From: Onchocerca volvulus
Taxonomy: Eukaryota; Nematoda; Chromadorea; Rhabditida; Onchocercidae
Assembly (NCBI GenBank): GCA_000499405.2
Contig: HG738138.1
Span: forward strand, 22,811,231 to 22,875,230
Direction of reading: 5' to 3'
Length of the DNA stretch: 64,000 bases
Shown here: piece after piece, positions 49,701 to 61,700 of the stretch
Numbering within the stretch: the first letter of the stretch is position 1
Layout of the letters: every line of letters starts with the position of its first letter
The notes under the pieces: generated by a model
What the model was told of the DNA's origin: nothing
What the model saw: only the letters and a program-made list of their open reading frames with translations
Database searches by the model: none
Made by a program: the position numbers and the translations under genes

Positions 49701-52700
49701 TTCTTGGGTGATCATTTCACAACTGTTACATTGGTTGTTGAAGGTAAGCATAACTGATTTTTTGTAATGCTGATAACAAGTATTTGAATTGCTACTTCTT
49801 TTCTTTTTTCCTAAAGCTGTATCGAAATTCTTTCCCTGAAGATTTTGCTTTAGCAGATGTCTTTTGAATTTTTATTTTTATTAACAAAAAAATCTATTAT
49901 AATCCTGAAAATAACGAACTTCAGACTGATTATTAAACCGGCTTTTCCTACTAACTCTTCTCTTATTTAATTTCTTTCCAAACACAGAACGCATTGATGA
50001 ACGTGAAGTGACCATCAGTGCGTTGGGAACAGAAACTGGCGAAGATGATTATCGTGAATATTTGGTACCTTTGGGTAGTACCGCAACAATTGCTTGTGAG
50101 TTGGAAAATAGCGATGAGGTACAGGAGTTGGTGTGGCGCAAAAATGATATACAGATTGAGTTTTCGGATGATGCGAAACTTGAACATGTTGTGAATGGTT
50201 TAAAACATTATCTAGTGATTCATGATACACAAGCTGATGATTCAGCATCCTACAGTATCTGTATCAACGGTAATGAATTCAAGATTGCTCATCTGATCGT
50301 AAGCAATTGTACATCTATCGGTAGTAAACATACCAAACGCATCTTTAGGGATTCTCTACATTGATTTTTTTCTCTTTAATTCCATCTCTGAATCAATCCT
50401 GCATAGATTGTAATCGAATGATTTCGTCTGTAGTTTGCAATGATAGCACTCGAAGTGATTTCTTATGTGAGTGATATGCAGAACAATAATTAGTGAAAGT
50501 TCATTTCGTGTTATTGTAAAGTAGAACAAAGCTGTGGTACCCATTTAAAGGATATTGGTACTTCCTGATCAAATTTTGGAAAAGGAAAATTTCGCTGCTC
50601 CAAAAAATTTTGTCAGAAAAGCGAGGGAACATCCGAAAAATTAGGCATTTGATTGCTGCTAATTGCAACTGGTCAAATTAAAAATGCTGTCAATGCTTAA
50701 TTGCAAAGCATTTAAATTACCTCACTAATGCAATGGTCTAGTGAAGTTTTAGTCTTGATATTTTTTTTGTTGATTTGATTAGAAAGCTTTTCTATTTAAT
50801 TCTTTTTGGAATCTTTGCACCATCTTTATACAATGTCATTTTATAGGAAAATAATTAATCCGACTTTTGTCATTTTTAAAATGTGTTGTTGTTTCATCAT
50901 TTGTCTAATAATTTGTATTATATTTGTTATTGACTGATAATTCGCTCATTCTGCCAGCATTTTTCGTTCGTTTTCAAGTAAAGCTTATCACTGTTATTCT
51001 TATGCCCATTCATAATCTCATCATCACTTCTTTTTACTTCTTTGTTGACTTCAAGTTCCAGCTGTTTTATTGAAAAAAATGTACAGTTAACAATGCTTGT
51101 ACAAAAATATTTGTTTATTTTACTCTTCGGTAATCGAATTTTGCAGCAAAGTTGAATTCATATAAGTGAAATTTTCACTTTGGAAATATTCTCTACTCAG
51201 TCTTTTTACGATGTAAAAAGAAAGAGTATTGGTTGATTACTGACATAACACTCCCGCATTTTCAGAAATTTTCCTGACAACCAAAAAATTTAAGACAAAG
51301 AAACAAAATTAATACATTTCTTGATGGATTTAGAGAAACTGATGGATTTTATTTAGACCTATTTCAGTTTAAGAGTTATACTTCCAAAACAAAAATGAAA
51401 TTGTCTTGTTTCTTTTACTGACCGATCGAAAATTTTATAAAATGCAAAAGGAGTGATTAATAGCACCGTTTGAGATCATGAAAGATTTTGGGGAATAAGT
51501 AAGGGCAATTATCATTGAAAAGTCAAAACGAACGACCGGAAAACCTGTTTTATCAAGAATTTCCTAAAATTGTTCGCGTCGGAAATACCACAGGGATCCA
51601 TGATTTAAAACAATTTAAGTTTTCATAAATTGTTGATTCATAATTTAAACAACAATTTAACAAAATTTTTTTCATGAATTTAAACAATTTAATTGAAACG
51701 ATTCAAAAAGTTTTCTTCATTCCATCAACAAATCATTTTGCTTAAATTATCTTTCAATAAGATTTTGGGTGACTTTTAAAGTGGAGAATGGACCCTAAAT
51801 CGACACAGCCATGAATTTGTTTGTTCAAAGATTAGCTAGCAAGATCAAGTTTTCAGATCATAAAAAAAGGATATAAATGAAATTAATTAATTCCAAATTT
51901 CGGCACTGATCAAGTTTTCAGATCATAAATAAGGATATAAATGAAATTAAATTAATTCCAAATCTCGGCATTGACAGTTGAGTGTTTACAAAATTTCCGT
52001 TCAAACAAGTTTTAATTCCCAAAAAATTCTGAATTTCATCAACAGAATGCTGTAATGAAAAAATGCTTTACGAATATAACTGGTAAAAACCAATCATTAA
52101 ATGTAATTATTGATGTATAATTGAAAAAACTTATCAAATTTCTTAAATTCAATTCGTATTTATAAGAAAATTCCAAAGCTTTAAAGGCAACTAATTTGTT
52201 GCATTAAAAAGTTTTATACAATTTTAATAACTGAGGACAATACACAAATATTTTTTATGAAATTTGAAATTTTATTACTTTGCCACTTTATATAGAAAGA
52301 TGAAATGATCCTTCTATTCAACTTGTTCCCACAGAAAGCGATTTATATCAAAAACTGTTATCCATTTTGCATGGCATTTTTCAAAATGAAATTCCACCTT
52401 TTTTTTTGTTGTAAAGTAATTTCCACTGCTAAAACTGAATCATAATGAAAGTTAAGCCACGCTGACCTATGAACCGAACAGTCCAAGATGTGTATTTTAC
52501 TAAAATCAAATCTGAATTTATTTTGATTTCTGACATTAAACTTGTGATTTCAATTAAATCAATTTACAATATTTTAAATTGATAATTTCCCATTACAGGA
52601 GAATATCCAAGTCAAGTTACAGTTGAGGAATCGCTAGTGCCAGTTGGTTCAGCTGCAACAATTCATTGTGAAACCATCACGCAACAATATTCATTAGATT

Positions 52701-55700
52701 GGCGTAAGAATCTGCAACCGATCACGCAAAACGAACGAATCGAAAAGAAAGATACAGCTGATGGCTTTGAGCATAGTCTCACAATTCATAGTGTTCGAAA
52801 GAATGACGAAGGCGAATACGGTGTTGTAATTAAAGATTCATATACTGTCGTCACTAAAATTAGTGTAATTGGTGAGCTTTCGAGATAGAGTTATTACTTT
52901 TTTTGCAGTTCGATAACGGCTGGTGTTACACTAATTTTTTAGCACAAGAAACTTCTGTTGAACTTCTAGGAGAACTATCTGAATTCTTTCTCTCAGAAAC
53001 TTACTTTAGAAAATGAGATACGAAGCAGAAAGATATGAAAATTATAGCATGGCTGTATCCCGATAGTATGCAGAAAGAATTTCTTTTCATTAAAAAGAGA
53101 TTGTTTTTTTTTTCGGAGATTTCATTATAGGGAATCAAATTATCATTCTTGAACTTGTTAATAATAATAAGAAAAATCATTGAAAGTTGCAAGTATCTCT
53201 TTTCAAAATGTGAAGTTTATTTCTGATTTACAGAATCACAGGAACAAATTGCCACCGAAGATTTTGACATATCACTACATCCAACACCATCTTTAACAAA
53301 TGAAGCATTCGCGCAATTATATGATCGTGTGAATCTTCAAAACACCTTCGAAGCGTATCAGTTGTGTAATATGGAAGAATATTTTGATCTGCAATTTTCC
53401 ATGCAATCATTTGAAATTCCAGTAATTGTTGATGAGAGACGATCCACATCGGTCAGCTATCTTTCACGACAATTATCCATTCAGACAATGGAAAAAGAAA
53501 TCGACATACATCGTGAGCCTTCTTATGCAACTAGCAAGGATTTAACTTTTATGGAAGTAACCATTGTTGAGTGCAATTTTGTAACAACAAACGCTCGGTT
53601 TGAATTCACATCTACTTCAGTTGCTCATGCTGTTGCTGAATCTATAGTACTAACACTGGTTGCACAACAATTTGCACAAATTCATCTCAGTTCACAATAT
53701 ACTGAACTTAGAGCTAGTTTTATAAATCAATCAAACGTGGAACAATTAACCGCTACTATAAGTAAACGGCCAAAAACTGTGGAAAAATTAGAAACAAAAT
53801 TAGGTGATTGTTCGGTTAAATTAGATGTGATACTGTTGTCACCAATGCAAACTATAGCTACGGATATCGTGAACAAAATTCCCACGATAATAGCACTAGA
53901 AATGCACTTCCTTGCACTAATATTTGAAGATTGTAACAATACCATCACATTTAACAGAACACCAGAACGAGAATTTTGTGATGCAGTGATGCGAACGAAA
54001 TTAATCACATTTCCAGAAATGATTAGAAGACAGTTTATCGTGAACAACACCTGGCTGGAATTAATAGCTGTATATAAAGTACCGCAGATTTTTGATAGCA
54101 CAATTAAAATTGCCGTTGTTCGAAAGGAAATGCTTTATCTTCAATGCAAAGCTTCTAAAGCAAATATGGTTGATGAAATTTTCGCAATATGGAAACCTAT
54201 TCAACAGCAAGATATTGCAATTACTTTTCCAGTAACTTTGTCAACTACCACGAGCGAAAATTATATAGACTCAATTTCGTCTTTGGAAATAATGTTGCAG
54301 TTACACTTGGATCGAAATCTGCTTACAAGTAAAAAAATACCGTTGATTCGAATGGAAATGATCAGTATGGAGTTGACGGCTGCGTCGATTGAAGTATTTC
54401 CAGTAACATACAATTTTTCAAAATCAACTCAGGATGAAAATGTGGAAGTAGAAATATTTGTGAAGCCTCTTATACACTATGAAACCAGTCAACGTAATTT
54501 CACTGATAGCGTGACAAAAGTGGAATTAGATTTTTGGTCGAAAACCGAGCGTAGCCTTTTTGTCATTGATGATTTTCGAGCAGTAGAAATGGATCAACTG
54601 AGCGCAAGATTTTCCGGTTCAGTTGAAGAATATTTCACTATATCGACAGCTTTCAATACTCAATCGGAATTGAATGCGGCGTTAGCTACATTATTAATAA
54701 AGGCACCAAAAATTGTCGAAAAAACAAATCGGTTATTTTCAGATACCACTGTCAGTGTGCTTTTAGAGTATCAGTGTCATGTATCCCGAGAATTCTGTGC
54801 AGATACTATCTTTCTAACATCACAAATGAATGCATGCATGGCTAATTTTAGAGTTTCAACTTGTGAAAATCTATATGCTATAGCATCATCTGAAATTCAA
54901 TCTCAGGAAAACAATGCTTCGATAACACTATTAATGCGAGCACCGACAATCTTTGAAAGATCTATTATATTTTCCGATGATTTGGTTCAAAAAACAGCAG
55001 AAATCCAATCACAAATTGAACGTAGTTTGGAAGTAGAGAAAGAACTTTTCACTGCTCGAAAAGACACTTTGATTAAGAATATTAAAAGCGCACAATTTAA
55101 TGAAAAAGATATTATCGTTATGATTGAAGAGCGGCCAAAGAAGGAAATCTCAGAAATCATATTGCTAAGCCCACTTCCAGCACTCATTCAGAAGTTTAGT
55201 CGCTCATTTTCAGACGCTGTCGTAAATCTAACTACAGAGCTATACATGGAAAGTTTCGATTTCCATGCAGATCATAACATTCAAATCGGTCGAACGCATG
55301 CACTTCAAATGCATCTGAAAGCTTCAAAAGAAGAAAATATCAGTTTAGTAGCGAGATTTTACATCCAAGATGAAATCGAAAAAATCATGGCTACTTTGCC
55401 AATGCGGGCACCTTCAATTATTGCGAAGAATGATCGCAAATTTTCAGACAGTGTAGTGAAGTTCGCAACCGAACTATGGTCACAAATCTGCCGAGAAGCT
55501 TTTGTGGATGTTGATATTTATATTGCTAGAAAGGATAATATACAGAGACAATTCAAAGCTTCATCTGTTGAAGATACATTTGTCTCAATAGCTTTGGAGG
55601 AATATCCTGAAGCTGAAGAACTTGAAGTTATTTTGTCAGAGATAATTCAGGCGGATATTTTCAAATTAAGTCGTTTCTTCTCATATAAAACCGTTGATTT

Positions 55701-58700
55701 GATAGCTACATTGTGGTCTCAAGCCCAAAGCAATTCCTACGTCAATTTGGATGTGCCGATTAAACGAAAGAATAGTAATCAATTATATTTGAAAACTTCT
55801 AGCGAAGAATATATAAATACATCAACAAGCTTTGAAGCGCAGACTAAAGCTGGTAATATTACGACAGTATTGCAAACCCAAGTTCCTTCAGTTGTCGAGA
55901 AAAGTAGTCGGAAATTCTCCGATACAACTGCAGAATTGACAACTGAAATTTGGTCACAATTATGCCATGAAACTTTTGCAAATAGAAGTATTTATTCAAA
56001 GCAAAAAGATTCTGTAAAATTGGACCTTAATACCACGACTTTTGAATTGCAAATATTTCTGACTAATTTCGAATTGCAATCACAAGTAGAAAACATTACA
56101 GCAGTACTGCCTACTCGAGCACCGACTATTGTGGAAGGAACAAATATGGTCTTCTCATCAGATTTTACAAAAATAGTATCGGAAATGTTTTCAACAGTGA
56201 ACAGAGATCTGCACACCTCCGTTGAAGCAAAGGTTGTAGCGCAAGAAACTTCAGAAGCTTGGATAGAAGCAGCAAAAGAAGAAAATTCATATATCAAAAC
56301 ACATTTCGAAGTGCAATCAGAAGCTAGTTACAGTGATGCTATTGTCTCAATTGTTCAAAAGGAAAGACAATTTACGAATGTACAAGTTCCATCTCTTGAA
56401 AATATCGAAATTTATACTGCCTTTGAATTTTATCAAGTTGAAAACATTACAGCAATACTATCTATTCGAGCATCGACTATTGTAGAAAGAACAAATATGG
56501 TCTTCTCATCAGATTTTACAAAAATAGTATCGGAAATGTTTTCAACAGTGAACAGAGATCTGCACACCTCCGTTGAAGCAAAGGTTGTAGCGCAAGAAAC
56601 TTCAGAAGCTTGGATAGAAGCAGCAAAAGAAGAAAATTCATATATAAAAACACATTTCGAAGTGCAATCAGAAGCTAGTTACAGTGATGCTATTGTCTCA
56701 ATTGTTCAAAAGGAAAGACAATTTACGAATGTACAAGTTCCATCTCTTGAAAATATCGAAATTTATACTGCCTTTGAATTTTATCAAGTTGAAAACATTA
56801 CAGCAATACTGTCTATTCGAGCATCGACTATTGTAGAAAGAACAAATATGGTCTTCTCATCAGATCTTGCAAAAATAATATCCGAAATGTTTTCAACAGT
56901 GAACAGAGATCTGCACACCTCCGTTGAAGCAAAGGTTGTAGCGCAAGAAACTTCAGAAGCTTGGATAGAAGCAGCAAAAGAAGAAAATTCATATATCAAA
57001 ACACATTTCGAAGTGCAATCAGAAGCTAGTTATAGTGATGCTACTGTCTTAGTTGTTCAAAAGGAAAGACAATTTACGAATGTACAAGCTCCATCTCTTG
57101 AAAATATCGAAATTTATACTGCCTTTGGATTTTATCCAGAAGAAGAATTATTATCGGTTACTGTTACATCCGAAAAAATTATTGAAATCACCGAAAAACG
57201 ACACAAGGATGAAATTACGAAACTTGATATTGAAACCTGTTATCATGCTTTAAATCACGAACTTGTGGAAGCAAATCTTATGGTGGAAACAGACTACAAA
57301 ACATTAGCTGAACAATCCTTGTGCTTGTTTGCAAAGGAACTTGTTGAAGGCATTATCAATATAACATACGAACATGTTATTCAGGAATCTGAAGAAAATA
57401 TTAGTGTAATGATTGAATTGTGTCAAAAACCGACAATACAGTCTTCTCAAATTGATTTGCGAAATGTATTTCAACTAAGGCGAATAATAGAAGAAAATGA
57501 GGTAATCTTTAGGTTTAAAAAAGCATCTCATTGTTCAGATAGTATGATACGCATTTTTTATAAGTTACGTTTAACAACATTTTTTGAGATGGAAGTATTA
57601 TGGAACCGTGCACAGCTAAGTGTAGAAGTTTATCAACACTTAGATTTAACATCACCAGCACAAACCAGCGAATGTATTTTTATCTTACGGGAAAATATTT
57701 ACGAAGAAGGTTTGTTATTCATATTTGTCACACAATAATTTCCAATTTCGTTTGGTCTTGCAAATAGAATGCACGAAGTAGAATTACTAATGGATTGAAA
57801 TGTCGGTCCACGAGCGATAATCAACAGATCTTTTCCAATCTTCTTTTTTCATTTCAATATATTGAAGGAAGAAAAAAGTAAGAGCAGAGTTCCAAATCAT
57901 TCGAAATTTTTTTGAATATTCAGATTAGAAGAAGCACTTATTTAACATTCATCAATGAAAGCGATTTAATAAATAATCAACTAAACTAATAAATCCACTT
58001 TTTACGTTCTCAATAATGAAATTATATTTTCAGAGTTCTATTTGCGATAATTTCTTAAACTTCATCAAAATTTTTATTTTTAATTATTAACGAAGAATTA
58101 TTTTTTCTATATAGATTTCTGATTGCACTTTTGTTCAGTTCTCATTGAAATTTTGTTTGATATTAAAAATTTCCATTCATACGACAAATTCTTTTTTAAC
58201 TTAATTTGTGATTATAATTTGATCTCTTTGCCATAATCTAATACTCCCAAAGACTGGAATTAAAATCACAGCATATGAAACTTAAACTCATAGTTTTGTT
58301 AAATTAAGTTGCTTATTTTTTAATGCAGTGCACATCATCTGCATTTTTGCTCTAATTCATTTGTTAGAAGAAAAATTTTCAAAATTCAACTGATAAAAAT
58401 GAAATAGCACCAGATGATAATTTCTTCTTCCAGAAAGATTTATTTTACCTTGAAGTAAATGAACCGATTAAATATTTTCTTAGATGAATCAACTGATGAA
58501 ACTAGCGCATCTTCCATCCATACAGCTCCTCAGTTTGCTGGAAATTTAAATGAAATTTACGAGATTGAAGAATTTGCAACCCATTCATTCAAGTGCATTA
58601 TTTTTGGGACACCTACGCCACAGGTTCGATGGTATCTTAATGAGCAACTAATCATGCCCACCGAGTAAGTATATTTTAGATCATTTCAGATTTTAGCCAT

Positions 58701-61700
58701 TCCGAAAAGGCAAAGTATGAAATACTAAATGTTTTTATTTGTCGTTTGGATGGACTATTCGGAATTTTTTTGTTAAAGTTGATTAATTAAGAAAAATAAC
58801 CTATTAATTTTCAGTGTGCTGATTAAGAAACTTTATACTTAAGGCCGTAGTCAAGAACTTTAAAATTACTGCAATAATTTTTTAATATCAAATTTATTGG
58901 AGTAGATGAAAGTTTTCCAGGAACTTCAAAATTATTAATTATAATTGTTACAGTGGCATAACAATGATCGCTGAAGATGGTATCTACATATTGAAAATAA
59001 ACAGTGTAGACAGAACTTGGAGCGGAAATTTGATTTGTGAAGCAGAAAATTTAGTCGGAACGACTCGCACACAATCGATTATTCATGTTCAAAGTATTGT
59101 TTATTTGAATAAATCATAATTACATCACTTTTGATACAATATATTTAGGAATTTTTCTATTTTCATATTCAGAAAATCTTTTGAAAAACTGAAGTGTTTA
59201 AGAAATGAAAATTAGAAGATCGTACTTAATTAGTAAATTTTTATGTTTTAAACATGCAGGTAAATTAAATTTTCTTGCTTAATGCTAATTTTTACCTGAA
59301 TTTATTTACTGAAGTTGAATAAAGAGTAAGATTTGAATAGGAATCAAAAACAGAGGCAATATACTATGAACAGTGATTGATTGAATTCCTAGTACAAAAC
59401 TTTCAGACAATCCATATTACAGGATCAGATGAAAGCTCCATCAGCAGCACATCGGTCGGAGGACAATCACCTGTTTTCCAGTTACCGCTTAACAAAGAAG
59501 TGCATGTTAAAGTAATATTTTTTTTTTAAACAATGTTTTCTTGAAGTTGAATGATAAACAAATCGACACTTACTGAATTCTTTTTCTTTTTTTTTGATTG
59601 ATTTACTAGTTTTGATTTTTTTTTTCTCATTTCCCAGTTCATTATTTATCAGAGATTTAATTATTTCAAGATCTTCAAGAGGTTTCAAAATTTTCCAATA
59701 TCGAAATTTACCGTTATTTTCATGTGATATATTTTTCTGTCTGTTAAAAACATTGAAATTCAAATCTTTTAATTTTGCAAATCAGAAAAATGTATTTCAG
59801 AAGGGAGAAAATGTTCAACTTAAATGTGTTGTGTCCGGAAATCCGTTGCCTTCGGTGCAGTGGAAGCGTAACGATATTATCATCGAAAATAATGAGTATG
59901 ATAAAAGTTTGAATAAAAGAACTAAAAAGAATGAAAATATCCCATAATTCATGTTTGAGTTTTATAGCTAGATTTCCAAAGTATTAATATGTATATATGT
60001 TGTGCTATATTATTTGTCTAGTGAGTTTCACAAAAGTTCCGCAATTAAAACATGTGTTCATGATCTTTCAGGAATTACTCAACTATATCTGATGACGGGA
60101 TTTGCATTTTGCGTGTTTTAAATGTCACAGAGGAGGACAACGCAATTTTTAGTTGTACGGCAATGAATTTGTTCGGTACCACAAAAACTGAAAGTAGAAT
60201 GATTGTTACAGGTGATTGAAGATTTCATTAAAATGAGTTTTTGTAATTCTATTTTTGAAAAATTCATTCTTTCATCCAATAAATGAGCATATTTTTTAAT
60301 AAAAATGTGAATACAGATGAAATCAAATCATCAGACATCGCTTTTTTGCCGATATTCAAATAAAGTGGTAAATGATATAAATTCTAGTAAATGATTTGAA
60401 ATTAAGAGAAAAATAGTCGTAAAAATCGAATGAAGTGAAAAAAATTTGTATGTGTCTGTTTATTTCAAAAATATTTTGCATTTTGTATTATAGAAGAAAT
60501 GCACTTGGTAAACATAAGTCCCTAAATGACAAGAAAAAGAAAAATTCTTCTTCACTTGAAAAAATTCAAAAGAAATTCACTTGCAGAAAGCATTGTGGAG
60601 GATCGTACCGTAAGTGAAATATCGCCAAGTTCAATGTCGTCACAAGATTCATTCACCACTCATTTCCAAAAACCTCAGTTTACATTACCATTAAATGATA
60701 TAACTATATCGGAAACTGAGGAATTGCAACTTAAATGTATCGTTACGGGTGAACCAATGCCTACAATTCGCTGGTCATGTAATGGCAAAGAAATTCAGGC
60801 AGACAACAGGTGGGAAGTTTTAATTTCAATTTACAGAACAAGCTATCAGCCATTTTTGAGCAAATTAAATGAAGATTTTTGCCAAGTTTCCAATTTCAAC
60901 AAATTGTGAAGTACATACGAGAATATTGGGAAATTTGATTTATCTTATCAAATGACATTGTAAGTTGATGGTAGAACTAAATATGGAAATATCCAATCTT
61001 TGAATAAAATCCTAAGAAAAAAACTATGATAAAATTTTAATCTATAATTTTTTAAGCTAAAACCATTTACCAGTTTACTTTTTCTTGAAAATTTCCCAGT
61101 ATCAATTTATCTCGTCATAATATATTGCTTATTTTTCATAATGCCATAACAAATAGTTGCATGGTTTGAATGTTTTCTGAATATTCCTTTAAAAATATTC
61201 AGTTTTTGATGGTACCTTTCAGGAATACATTTACCATTTATGAGGACGGTATTGTTATGTTGAAAATCACAGAAGGTGACAAAGAAGGATTATATATATG
61301 TGAAGCAACAAATGGTATTGGTAGTGTGCAAACTAAAAGTTTTGTTCGTATAAATAGCTCAGAAGTTTCCTTGACTACAACAATGGAATTGGAAGGTGCA
61401 ATGGAATCAGCTGAGGCCGTAGTTCTGTCAGTCTCGATGTCATACTTCTGCTCAACTGCTGATATAGCAGGAAAGAGAAATGAAATGGTGGAGCAAGATC
61501 TATTTGAAGAGGAAATCACAACCGACCAAGATATTCCAACAGGCACATTGAATTACTTGATTGAAGCAGTAGCACTAACAATAACGGTTATAAGTTACAA
61601 ACTTTCGGCTCAAGTAAAACTGACAGGGGAAGCAAAAAAAATAAAAGAGGAGAAGTTACTTAAAATAATCATTGAAGAGGATGTTATCCGTACGCGAACT

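Larger units (their letters stand above)
44113..49743 (+). other. 5.6-kb titin exon: beta units, coiled coil, PPR motif, Ig 12-13
   Basis: A continuous 1,877-codon exon, phase 1 in and phase 1 out. Order: beta-type units (about 44250-44800); a Ser/Glu/Asn-rich probably disordered part; a helical, coiled-coil-like part (about 45950-46780); a proline motif with two PIPPPR cores (47167-47262); beta-type units and acidic stretches (EILDDLDDLMV, about 48105); another beta-type part (about 48655-49010); a Ser/Arg-rich stretch; and Ig domains 12 (49165-49452) and 13 (49475-49743). The final TAA-like stop at 49755 is never reached, because the donor GAAG|GTAAGC precedes it. Confidence 0.85.
53234..57709 (+). 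other. 4.5-kb titin exon built of non-Ig repeats
   Basis: The acceptor TTTACAG gives phase 1. The donor GAAG|GTTTGT (57710) also gives phase 1 and fits the Ig exon at 58484. About 1,490 residues follow with no Ig domain. The sequence alternates hydrophobic and polar residues. Its centre is an array of units of 77-79 residues (54229-56118), then three nearly identical 117-residue units (56119-57171). More diverged units flank both sides. An intronless gene ending at TAA 57736 is rejected, because the same frame splices onward. Confidence 0.82.

Noticed and set aside
53727..54101. 124-codon open frame on the minus strand
   Set aside because: It mirrors the plus-strand repeat exon and has no independent signals. 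It is a shadow.
57710..57738. Stop at 57736-57738 as the end of an intronless gene of 1,469 codons
   Set aside because: The donor GAAG|GTTTGT at 57710 leaves phase 1, matching the Ig exon at 58484. Upstream, the acceptor at 53233 matches the preceding Ig exon.
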